Below, in pieces: positions 6,900 through 14,617 of a stretch of 23,963 nucleotides of DNA. The translations under genes and the position numbers were made by a program. The stretch's first letter is position 1. Each line of letters starts with the position of its first letter. The DNA comes from Gammaproteobacteria bacterium (GTDB lineage Bacteria > Pseudomonadota > Gammaproteobacteria > SZUA-229): positions 1 through 23,963 of the forward strand of contig JAGLQT010000168.1 of assembly GCA_023136715.1 (NCBI GenBank), in the 5' to 3' direction. The notes beneath the pieces were generated by a model. It was not told where the DNA came from and made no database searches. It saw only the letters and a program-made list of their open reading frames with translations.

Positions 6900-9800
6900 A
6901 ACTCTCAAACAGCTCTATGAAGAGCACGAAGGTAAAGTCTCTGATAAGTGGTCGCTTTATCTTACAGAGTATGACCGAATCTTTAGCGAATACCGTAACA
7001 GACCAGTCAAAATTCTTGAGATAGGCATACAAAATGGCGGTTCACTTGATATTTGGACGAAATATTTTAAAAGTGGGGAAAGATTTATTGGCTGTGATAT
7101 TAATCCTGACTGTTCTCGTCTGAATTATGAAGATCCGAGAGTCTCTTTGGTTGTAGGTGATGCTAATACAGATAGTGTTCAGAAAGAGATACTGGGACAT
7201 TGTTCTGAGTTTGATATCATAATTGACGATGGATCTCATATTTCAAGCGATATCATAAAGTCATTTGCCAGGTATTTCCCCTGCATCCTTGATGGTGGCG
7301 TTTTTGTTGCAGAAGACCTCCATTGCAGTTATTGGCAGGAATATGAAGGTGGTTTATATGATCCATTTTCCTCCATTTCATTCTTTAAAGCTCTGGCAGA
7401 CATAATCAATTTTGAACATTGGGGTGTTGATAAAAGTCGAGATGAGCTTTTAAATGGATTCCGTTCAAAATACGATTTTGCGATAACTGATGAACTGTTA
7501 GAGCGAATTCATTCAGTGGTGTTTATAAACTCGGTTTGTATTGTGAGAAAAACGCTGCCACAGGATGCAGTATTGGGAAGTCGCTATATTGCGGGGGAGG
7601 TCGAAAGCGTTGTTGAAGGTCATGACGACGTTCGTGGAAATACATTAAAAGCAATACCACAGATTAATAATTTCTGGTCTATGCGTGACGTAGCACCAGC
7701 TGAAGAATTAATTGATCATTTGCAGGCATTGAGTGATAGTGAAAGTGAACTTGATCAACTTAATAAGCAGATTAATCAGCAGATTAATCAGCTAAATAAA
7801 ACTATAGCTAAACGTGATGCTCAACTAAAAGCAATACAAATCACGATGGATGAAATGCAGCAGTCAATTAGCTGGCGTATAGCGGAGCCTGTACGGTTTG
7901 CTGGAAAACTATACCGGTTTTTGAAAGCGAATGGTTATACGATTTTTAAAATGATGCTGACGCTTTCAGGATGGCGGAAAATATTAAACAAGATAAAAAT
8001 TATTGTAAGAGGCCAGACCTATCGTTTTGTCTATCGAATAAAGTATAAATTTCGTAAAAAGCTCGATTTCGAAAAACAAGGTGTTTCAAAAGTGCCCAGG
8101 GGGCGAATCATCGTTGTTTCGCATAATGCCAATAAGGAAGGTGCACCACTATTAGCGTTGAATATCGTACAGCACTTAAACAATAATTTTAATTATGATG
8201 TAGTAACAATCCTTGCTTCCGGCGGAGACCTTATTGGTGAATTCAAGAAAGTCTCTACGGTATACAGATATGATTTGCTAAGGAACAAAGAAATTGCAGA
8301 ATTATGCGATGGTTTGAAAAATGATGGTTTTGAACTCGCGCTATGCAATACCAGCGTAGTCGGGAGCATAGTAGAGGCATTGAATAATGCAGGGGTCAGG
8401 TGTACTACCCTGGTTCATGAGTTACCGTATGTTGTTAAAATAGCAAATCTTCAACCCTCTATTCATAAAATCATCAGTAACTCAGAAGTTATTGTTTTTC
8501 CAGCCAGGTATGTGAAAAACAAACTTGAATCCTTGTTTGAATTTGATGGTCTGAATACATATATACGCCATCAAGGCCGGTACATGTCAAACCCGCATCT
8601 GTTTGACAAGGAGAAAGCTAAAATCGAACTTCGCCAGCACCTGGGTTGTGACCGCAAGACAAAGCTTGTCATCGGCATAGGGTATGGCGAGTATCGTAAA
8701 GGGATTGATCTATTTGTTGAGACCGGTATCAAGGTTGCGAGTACTACAGACGATGTTCTTTTTGTCTGGGTGGGCGACTGTAAGATACTTGAATCTGAGA
8801 AGGTTCAGGGCAGGATCAAGCAGCAGGGTTGCCAGGATATCTTTAAATTTATTGGTTATGAAAAAGACATTGGTTTGTATTATTCCGGCGCTGATGTGTT
8901 TTTTCTGTCATCCAGGGAAGATCCGTTCCCCTCAGTCTATATCGATGCGATTTCAGCAGGCCTGCCAGTTGTTGCTTTTGATGATGCAGGCGGATTTGTA
9001 GAGTTCCAGAAGAAAATAAATGGAATATTGGTTAGTGACTTAAATGCAGATGCTGCAGCAGAAGAAATAAGTCATTTGTTGTTCGATGCTAATGCCTATC
9101 AGCAGTATGAAAATACAGCCCTGGCAGCAGCAAAAGAATTTGGTTTTAACAGCTATTTATATGATCTTCTGGAATTTTCAGGGGTTTTGCTGCAGAAAGT
9201 AACGGTAATAATACCAAACTATAACTATGAGCAATATATTGAAGGCAGGCTTAAATCAATTATTCAGCAAACCGTCAAACCGTTCGAAATTATATTACTG
9301 GATGATAATTCTCAGGATAACAGCTTGGCAGTTGCACGAGAGTTATTGGAAAACTCAGGCATCGATTACAGTGTTTTGGCAAATAAGGAAAATAACGGCT
9401 GCTACAAACAATGGTTGAAAGGTATATCGCTGGCAAAAGGAGATTTTGTCTGGATAGCTGAGGCTGATGATCTTTGCCGTCCGGACTTTCTAGAAAAACT
9501 CCTGCCTAAATTTGATGATAATACTAATTTAGTTTACTGTCAGTCTATCGCTATAGATAAAAACTCGGATGAGACAGATTTCTCTTACCTGGAATATACA
9601 AAAGAGTTTTCTGAAACAAGATGGTGCAATGATTTTACCAATAATGGTGAAAATGAAATTATTGATTACCTGGTCAGAATGAATACGATCCCGAATGCAA
9701 GCGGTGTCATTATGCGAAAGTCAGCACTTGATGGCATCGACAGGTATTTAAAAGAGTTTACATCTACAGGCGACTGGCTCACCTATGTGTATGTGTTGAG

Positions 9801-10101
9801 CAGCGGTGGTATATCGTATGTCAGTGAGAAGCTTAATTATCACCGCAGACATGATAACAGCATTATACATACCGTTATGCATGAGCCTAAACTGCTTAAA
9901 GAAATCATTTTAGTCTCCAGGTATATTTTAAAAAAATATGAAATCAGTGATGAGAATAAGAGGTTGCTAGTAAAAAGGTTCAATGATTATTATGCACTGA
10001 TTTCGTCTGGTAAAGCATCCTTATCTGAAGATGAAATGTTTAAAAGCTTTTTTCATGAAAATGGCCTCGATGACTTATGGGGATATGTGTTAAAGACATG
10101 A
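6886..10101 (+). CDS. Three-module protein: SAM methyltransferase, coiled coil, GT4 and GT2 glycosyltransferases
   Basis: This 1071-residue cytoplasmic protein has three catalytic modules. Residues 1-225 are a class I SAM methyltransferase (LEIGIQNGGS at 44-53, DINP at 71-74, IDDGSHISS at 113-121). Residues about 272-330 are a Q/N/K/L-rich coiled coil followed by ISWRIAEPVRFAGKLYRFLK, a linker often seen before glycosyltransferase domains. Residues about 405-765 are a GT4 domain with GT-B fold (HNANKEGAP at 413-421, FIGYEKD, SSREDPFPSVYIDAISAG at 675-692; the second acidic residue of the usual E-x7-E is Asp). Residues about 771-1010 are a GT2 domain (VIIPNYNY, DDNSQD at 806-811, EADD at 859-862). 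Next to Wzt it probably extends and caps the glycan, much as WbdD methylation and its coiled-coil ruler end E. coli O9a chains. Start is one of two adjacent ATGs (6886, 6889). Which sugars it uses is unknown. Confidence 0.88.
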   Translation: MMVNKTLKQLYEEHEGKVSDKWSLYLTEYDRIFSEYRNRPVKILEIGIQNGGSLDIWTKYFKSGERFIGCDINPDCSRLNYEDPRVSLVVGDANTDSVQKEILGHCSEFDIIIDDGSHISSDIIKSFARYFPCILDGGVFVAEDLHCSYWQEYEGGLYDPFSSISFFKALADIINFEHWGVDKSRDELLNGFRSKYDFAITDELLERIHSVVFINSVCIVRKTLPQDAVLGSRYIAGEVESVVEGHDDVRGNTLKAIPQINNFWSMRDVAPAEELIDHLQALSDSESELDQLNKQINQQINQLNKTIAKRDAQLKAIQITMDEMQQSISWRIAEPVRFAGKLYRFLKANGYTIFKMMLTLSGWRKILNKIKIIVRGQTYRFVYRIKYKFRKKLDFEKQGVSKVPRGRIIVVSHNANKEGAPLLALNIVQHLNNNFNYDVVTILASGGDLIGEFKKVSTVYRYDLLRNKEIAELCDGLKNDGFELALCNTSVVGSIVEALNNAGVRCTTLVHELPYVVKIANLQPSIHKIISNSEVIVFPARYVKNKLESLFEFDGLNTYIRHQGRYMSNPHLFDKEKAKIELRQHLGCDRKTKLVIGIGYGEYRKGIDLFVETGIKVASTTDDVLFVWVGDCKILESEKVQGRIKQQGCQDIFKFIGYEKDIGLYYSGADVFFLSSREDPFPSVYIDAISAGLPVVAFDDAGGFVEFQKKINGILVSDLNADAAAEEISHLLFDANAYQQYENTALAAAKEFGFNSYLYDLLEFSGVLLQKVTVIIPNYNYEQYIEGRLKSIIQQTVKPFEIILLDDNSQDNSLAVARELLENSGIDYSVLANKENNGCYKQWLKGISLAKGDFVWIAEADDLCRPDFLEKLLPKFDDNTNLVYCQSIAIDKNSDETDFSYLEYTKEFSETRWCNDFTNNGENEIIDYLVRMNTIPNASGVIMRKSALDGIDRYLKEFTSTGDWLTYVYVLSSGGISYVSEKLNYHRRHDNSIIHTVMHEPKLLKEIILVSRYILKKYEISDENKRLLVKRFNDYYALISSGKASLSEDEMFKSFFHENGLDDLWGYVLKT
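7768..7791 (+). repeat. Two tandem 12-bp repeats inside the coiled-coil coding part
   Basis: The unit CAGATTAATCAG occurs twice back to back and encodes QINQ-QINQ (residues 295-302) in the coiled coil between the methyltransferase and GT4 modules. In-frame repeats like this can gain or lose units by slippage. Confidence 0.9.
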
Positions 10102-10805
10102 TTATAGGCAATGGAATGATCGCTCGTGCATTTGAAGCGGCTGGGTGTGCAGATAATGCAGTAATATTTGCTAGTGGCGTTTCTAACTCATCAGAGTCTT
10201 CAGGCAATGAGTTTGAGCGTGAAAGGGTGCTGTTGGAGGATTGTCTTAAGAATTTACATGGCAAAACAATTGTCTATTTCAGTAGCTGTGCCCTGGTCGA
10301 TAATAATATGGTCAGCGTGCCATATTATAAGCACAAACATGACATGGAAGAATATGTGAAGTCATCCTATAATTATATCATTGTTAGGCTGCCGCAGCTG
10401 ATAGGAAAGACTCATAATCCTCACACCATTTTAAATTATTTTAAAAATCATATTGAAGCTGGCGACGACGTTAAGGTACAGTCTGGTGCATACCGGTATT
10501 TTATTGATGTAGATGATGTAGTTGTATTTGTCTGCTCGTTATTAGCTTTAGGGAAAATTAATCTATTGCTGGATTTTGCCAATCCTGTCAGGTATTCAGC
10601 AGAGGCAGTGTTTTTGACTGTTGCTCAATGCCTCGGTAAAGATGATCCTGAATATACCGTCATAGAGGGCGGAGTCGCTTACGAAATCGATTTTAAGGAA
10701 ATGAATTATTGCCTTGATGAATGTGGACTAGATTTTAATTTCGGAGAAAATTATTTTCAAATGAAGTTGGGTCATATGTCTAATAGTAATGAGACAGTTC
10801 TGTAA
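10098..10805 (+). CDS. Short SDR-type NAD(P)-dependent epimerase/reductase-like protein
   Basis: A 235-residue Rossmann-fold protein related to RmlD/extended SDR nucleotide-sugar enzymes. The N-terminal MIIGNGMIARAFE is a compact nucleotide-binding loop, FSSCALVDN near residues 60-70 is the serine-containing strand, and PYYKHK contains a YxxxK catalytic pair. A RLPQLIG and YFIDVDDVV follow, as in RmlD-like reductases. It is shorter than the 290-350 residues usual for sugar epimerases, mainly in the substrate part. The ATG at 10098 is preferred over an upstream start at 10077 because it gives a four-base ATGA overlap with the preceding gene. It may finish a sugar nucleotide for the adjoining transferases; the substrate is not known. 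Confidence 0.75.
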   Translation: MIIGNGMIARAFEAAGCADNAVIFASGVSNSSESSGNEFERERVLLEDCLKNLHGKTIVYFSSCALVDNNMVSVPYYKHKHDMEEYVKSSYNYIIVRLPQLIGKTHNPHTILNYFKNHIEAGDDVKVQSGAYRYFIDVDDVVVFVCSLLALGKINLLLDFANPVRYSAEAVFLTVAQCLGKDDPEYTVIEGGVAYEIDFKEMNYCLDECGLDFNFGENYFQMKLGHMSNSNETVL

Positions 10806-11768
10806 ATGCATATTATTAAAAAAATTATAAACCGTATTTATAGAATACAGTCGAAGCTTAAGTCTGTTAGCGCTAAGTACTTTTCTGCAGGAAAAATTAA
10901 TCACGATACAGTGTATGACGATAACTTCTGGAGTTCATTGGTTCTATTTGAGTCAGAAGGGAAATGGTCTAATGATAAGCTTTGCCTGTTTGCACATTTT
11001 GACCGTAATAATGAAGTATCAGACCGGATTTATTATTATTTAAAATCTCTGTCTGATGCCGGGTTTGATATTGTTTTTGTGTCGACATCCAGTGGTATGC
11101 CTGAAAGTGTACGAGATAAGCTAATTGATATTGTATCTAAAGTAATTGTGCGGAAGAATATCGGTTATGACTTTGGTTCGTGGAGAACTGGATACCAGTA
11201 TGCCGGTGATATTAGCCATTATTTATCGCTTGTTCTAACAAATGACAGTGTCATAGGGCCAGTGAATTCTCTTATAGACATGCTTGATGCTATGTCATCT
11301 TCTAAATTCAATGTCTGGGGTGTTACCGATAACTACGAAATAAATTACCATGCACAAAGTTATTTTCTCTGTCTCGATAGCACAATACTAAAAAGCGATT
11401 TTCTGCCAGAATTTATGTCCGGGATTAAGGTGCATGATGACAAGCAGATGGTAATAAATGAATATGAAATTGGCCTGAGCCAACTGGCTCTAAGTAAAGG
11501 CTTCAGCGTCGGTGCATACTGTATGTATGATGATGTAGTGGATTACATCATGAGTTCAGCAGATGAATACAAGGATCGAGTCTCCAAAGGTAAGATAAAT
11601 TCGACATTGTGGCTTTGTGATGTTTTACTTTCAGAATTCAAGTCTCCGTTTGTTAAGGTGGAATTGTTTCGTGATAATCCTCATTCAGTAGATTTGTCTG
11701 GCTGCATTGAATATATCAGCACCAGGAGTGATTTCCCTGTTGATTACATAAAAGAATATACCCGGTAG
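10806..11768 (+). CDS. RgpF-like (rhamnan synthesis protein F family) glycosyltransferase
   Basis: The 320-residue protein carries the hallmarks of the RgpF family, found in rhamnose-containing polysaccharide loci: LCLFAHFDRNNEVSD at 59-73, VRKNIGYDFGSWRTG at 115-129, LTNDSVIGP at 144-152, WGVTDN at 171-176 and HAQSYFLCL at 182-190. The family is annotated as a rhamnan synthesis component and is generally taken to be a glycosyltransferase acting on the lipid-linked chain in the cytoplasm. The basic N-terminus (KKIINRIYRIQSKLK) could dock at the membrane. The ATG follows directly on the preceding stop codon. With rmlBACD upstream, a role in adding rhamnose is reasonable, but linkage and acceptor are unknown. 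Confidence 0.82.
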   Translation: MHIIKKIINRIYRIQSKLKSVSAKYFSAGKINHDTVYDDNFWSSLVLFESEGKWSNDKLCLFAHFDRNNEVSDRIYYYLKSLSDAGFDIVFVSTSSGMPESVRDKLIDIVSKVIVRKNIGYDFGSWRTGYQYAGDISHYLSLVLTNDSVIGPVNSLIDMLDAMSSSKFNVWGVTDNYEINYHAQSYFLCLDSTILKSDFLPEFMSGIKVHDDKQMVINEYEIGLSQLALSKGFSVGAYCMYDDVVDYIMSSADEYKDRVSKGKINSTLWLCDVLLSEFKSPFVKVELFRDNPHSVDLSGCIEYISTRSDFPVDYIKEYTR

Positions 11769-11794
11769 ATTATTAACCTTACTTATTTAAATAT

Positions 11795-13465
11795 ATGTTA
11801 ATTGACTTAGTGAAATCAAATAAAGATAAGTTTGTTTTAGCCTTTGCTGCTCTGTTCCCATTGCTAATGCTTATTGGTGTTGTGAAAAACTATTCGCCAG
11901 TGCCATATTGGGATATGTGGAATGGTACGCTTAGCTTTTATATTTCAGCTCTAAATGGAGACTGGTCTATATGGTTGTCTCAGCATAATGAGCATCGAAT
12001 TGTTTTTGCCAGGCTGCTTTTTTTTATTGATAACTATTTGTTTAATGGTACCGCTGAATTTTTAATATTTAGTAACGTTGTCCTGTTATCGCTTATTTTT
12101 GTCTGTCTAATAAAAATACAGAGGAAGCTTATAGATGATAAGTTTGATCGAGTTGTTTTATTTTGTGCAACAACAGCTTTTATCTTTTCATGGAGTCAAC
12201 ATGAAAATATCATATGGGGATTTCAGAGCCAGTTTTTAGCAGCATATTTATTCCCGCTGGTAGCTTTTTATTCGCTGGTTGCGTATAAGGCAACTAAACA
12301 GAATTTATATTACTTTGTTGCGCTGTTATTTGGTGTTGCTTCTGTAGGTGCCATGGGTAATGGTGTTGCTGCACTGCCTATACTCCTCGTGCTAGCTGCT
12401 GTTCTTCAGTTAAAGAAAAAGTACTTTCTTGGTGTGTTTGTAATAGCAGTTATTACTTTAGGGTTTCATTTCTATTATTATAAAACACCGCCTTTTCACC
12501 AGCCTATGCTTGAAGGGCTTATCAATGATCCGGTTCAGGCAGTTTTATTTTTACTGACATATTTAGGTGCGCCATTTTATTACATATCGGGATCGTTGAT
12601 TGTTTCGTCTGCTTTTGGTCTTATGTTGATCCTTGGCTGCTTGTTGGCAACCTATTTATATTTTTTTAAATCAGGTGATGATAAAAATTATTATACTCTT
12701 GCACTACTGGCTATACTTTTATACATAGGTGCTTCTGCATTTGGAACAACTGGGGCCAGATCCATTGCTGGTGTATCTGCTGCCACTTCAAGCAGGTACC
12801 TGACTGCTTCACTGGTCGCCTGGGTGGCATTATTTACTATATATCTTCATCACATTGGTGCTCCTGCATTCAAAAAATATTTGCGTATTTTTTTACTGAT
12901 ACTGCCTGTTTTAATGCTTCCTTATCAATCGAAGGCATTTCATTCAAAAACCCATGAATTATACGAGCGATATATTGCAATCCTTGCTCTTGAGCTCAAT
13001 GTAAAAGATGATGCTTATCTTGTTAAGGTGTTTCCTTTTATTGACTGGCTTGTGACTATGTCACATTCTATAAAGGATAATGATTTATCTGTATTTAAGG
13101 ATCCACTGTTCAGCGGCGCATCTGAAAGTATGAGATCTAAAGTTGTAGCGATTCCTGTTGAAAAAGCATTAGGGCATCTGGATCGTAGTGAGGATATAGA
13201 AGGTGTTACCGACTATGTTCGTGTTATTGGATGGTTTATGGATGGAGGTGGTTCTCAGGGTACCATAAGATTAAATATTGTTAATGATAAACATGAAGTT
13301 GTTGGTTATGCATTAACTGGTAGTGAACGACCTGATGTTGCACAGGCGCATGGGTCAATTGGGATGTATGCTGGATTTATTGGGTATATGTTGAGGAGTG
13401 AGATGTCAGGAGACTTCTTCATAATCGACGCGCAGCATAATTCGGTTCTAAAAATAAATATTTAA
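11795..13465 (+). CDS. Polytopic membrane protein, candidate GT-C transferase with C-terminal beta domain
   Basis: A 556-residue protein with roughly ten to twelve membrane segments between residues 12 and 375. The first outward loop holds PYWDMWNG (D40) and QHNEHRI (63-69). Acidic residues in the first periplasmic loop are typical of GT-C transferases that use polyprenyl-phosphate sugars. The last 100 or so residues are soluble and look like a beta-sandwich: VTDYVRVIGWFMDGGG, then VVGYALTGSERPDVAQ and a GFIGYML strand. This GW..V..RPDVA pattern recurs in other carbohydrate-active proteins. The Shine-Dalgarno before the ATG at 11795 is weak. I propose a periplasmic transferase that decorates the glycan, perhaps with arabinofuranose from the DprE1/E2 genes nearby. 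A Wzy-like or ligase-like role is an alternative. Confidence 0.65.
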   Translation: MLIDLVKSNKDKFVLAFAALFPLLMLIGVVKNYSPVPYWDMWNGTLSFYISALNGDWSIWLSQHNEHRIVFARLLFFIDNYLFNGTAEFLIFSNVVLLSLIFVCLIKIQRKLIDDKFDRVVLFCATTAFIFSWSQHENIIWGFQSQFLAAYLFPLVAFYSLVAYKATKQNLYYFVALLFGVASVGAMGNGVAALPILLVLAAVLQLKKKYFLGVFVIAVITLGFHFYYYKTPPFHQPMLEGLINDPVQAVLFLLTYLGAPFYYISGSLIVSSAFGLMLILGCLLATYLYFFKSGDDKNYYTLALLAILLYIGASAFGTTGARSIAGVSAATSSRYLTASLVAWVALFTIYLHHIGAPAFKKYLRIFLLILPVLMLPYQSKAFHSKTHELYERYIAILALELNVKDDAYLVKVFPFIDWLVTMSHSIKDNDLSVFKDPLFSGASESMRSKVVAIPVEKALGHLDRSEDIEGVTDYVRVIGWFMDGGGSQGTIRLNIVNDKHEVVGYALTGSERPDVAQAHGSIGMYAGFIGYMLRSEMSGDFFIIDAQHNSVLKINI

Positions 13466-13547
13466 TTAATTGTTGCATTATTTGTTATCTTGTTCGCGTA
13501 AGAATGAACAATAACTATATGTTTATAATGAAAGGTGGGGTATTGGT
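13466..13547 (+). promoter_or_regulatory. Gap with small hairpin and TATAAT box
   Basis: In this 82-base gap TTGTTC (13490-13495) and GAACAA (13506-13511) can form a 6-bp hairpin. A perfect TATAAT lies at 13524-13529, but no matching -35 box stands 16-18 bases upstream, and the start codon at 13548 would follow the transcription start by only about 12 bases. It might be a weak internal promoter; AT-rich chance is equally likely. Confidence 0.2.
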
Positions 13548-14513
13548 GTGTTTTTCAAGATTATAAGAATTTTAAAAAATGAAGGTGTTAACGGTATTTT
13601 GAAGCGTCTTTCTTCTAGGATAAATATGCCAAAGGAAATCGATGTGGCTGAGCAAGCAGATAATACTGAGAAAACAGATAATACTGAGCATAAGAGTCCC
13701 ACGCTTTCTAAATTTGACAAGATGACGTTTGGTATAAATCTTGAAGGAGTAGGGCTGGAGATTGGGCCTAGTCATAGCCCATTATTGCCGAAACGTGACG
13801 GATTTAATGTGGAGATTTTAGACCATGCTAATGCCGAGGAATTGAAAAAGAAATATGCTGAGCTAGGTATAGATAAAGAAAAATTAAATAATATAGAACA
13901 TGTTGATTATGTCTGGACTGGAGACGCTTTAGATGAGTTGACGAATAAACATGATTACTATGATTATATTGTTGCTTCTCATGTGGTTGAGCATACCCCT
14001 GATTTGATTTCATTTTTATCCCAATGTGAAAAAATGCTAAAGTCTGGCGGTGTATTGTCACTTGCTGTTCCTGATAAGCGCTACTGTTTTGATTGCTTGA
14101 GACCTCTATCAACGGCTGGCGATGTAATGCAGGCGTATTATGATAAAAGGACTCGCCATACCCCGGGTACAATTTTTGACCATTTTTCAACAGTGGCATT
14201 TCGTAATGGTTGCCATACATGGTATAAAGATGATCAAAGTGAGTTGGTATTTGTGCACTCTGTCCAAGAGGCAATGTCTGCGGTCGAACGGTCGAGAGCA
14301 TCCGAAGATTATATCGATGTCCACAATTGGGTGTTTATACCGCAATCATTTCGTCTTATATCATACGATTTAAAAACCACAGGATTTATTAATCTTGCAG
14401 AAGAAGTATTTTTTAATACTGAAGGTTTTGAATTTCACGTTCAACTAAAAAAAGATAAAGAGTTAGATGAAATTGACAGGATGGATTACACGGTGCAGTC
14501 ACTCAATCGTTAG
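13548..14513 (+). CDS. Class I SAM-dependent methyltransferase
   Basis: A 321-residue protein with a class I methyltransferase core: VGLEIGPSHSPLLPK at 68-82 (SAM-binding motif I), LDHAN at 91-95, VASHVVEHTPD at 142-152 and LKSGGVLSLAVPDKRY at 164-179. This type is frequent in O-antigen loci and is presumed to methylate a sugar. Before the domain lies an acidic linker with a duplicated DNTE motif. The GTG at 13548 is chosen for the AAAGGTGGGG Shine-Dalgarno about 8 bases upstream. With the N-terminal domain of the 6886-10101 gene there are two methyltransferases in the locus. This one could methylate internal residues, be the true cap enzyme, or act on another sugar. Confidence 0.85.
   Translation: MFFKIIRILKNEGVNGILKRLSSRINMPKEIDVAEQADNTEKTDNTEHKSPTLSKFDKMTFGINLEGVGLEIGPSHSPLLPKRDGFNVEILDHANAEELKKKYAELGIDKEKLNNIEHVDYVWTGDALDELTNKHDYYDYIVASHVVEHTPDLISFLSQCEKMLKSGGVLSLAVPDKRYCFDCLRPLSTAGDVMQAYYDKRTRHTPGTIFDHFSTVAFRNGCHTWYKDDQSELVFVHSVQEAMSAVERSRASEDYIDVHNWVFIPQSFRLISYDLKTTGFINLAEEVFFNTEGFEFHVQLKKDKELDEIDRMDYTVQSLNR
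13657..13688 (+). repeat. 14-bp direct repeat in the methyltransferase linker
   Basis: The unit CAGATAATACTGAG occurs at 13657-13670 and 13675-13688 (18-base period), encoding the ADNTE and TDNTE copies of the N-terminal acidic linker. It is a short in-frame duplication with no obvious function. Confidence 0.85.
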
Positions 14514-14617
14514 ATGTGATAGAAGATATTAAGGCTAATCTGGTATTGGTTTATTCATGATGGAATCATTTGGTATGAGAAGAATATGTACACTATGAGA
14601 TGTTTTAAGGAGCGGTT
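14514..14617. other. Spacer before the UbiA gene
   Basis: This 104-base spacer shows no strong promoter, hairpin or small ORF. It ends with TAAGGAG (14606-14612), a strong ribosome binding site five bases before the GTG start of the next gene. Confidence 0.6.

Noticed and set aside
11795..13465. Wzy polymerase or WaaL ligase
   Set aside because: The locus uses Wzm/Wzt, and the acidic first loop and C-terminal soluble domain fit a GT-C transferase better; not fully excluded.
13828..14301. Minus-strand ORF of 157 codons
   Set aside because: It lies fully inside the methyltransferase gene, whose motifs are clear; the antisense product is rich in H, Q and Y as expected of a shadow frame.
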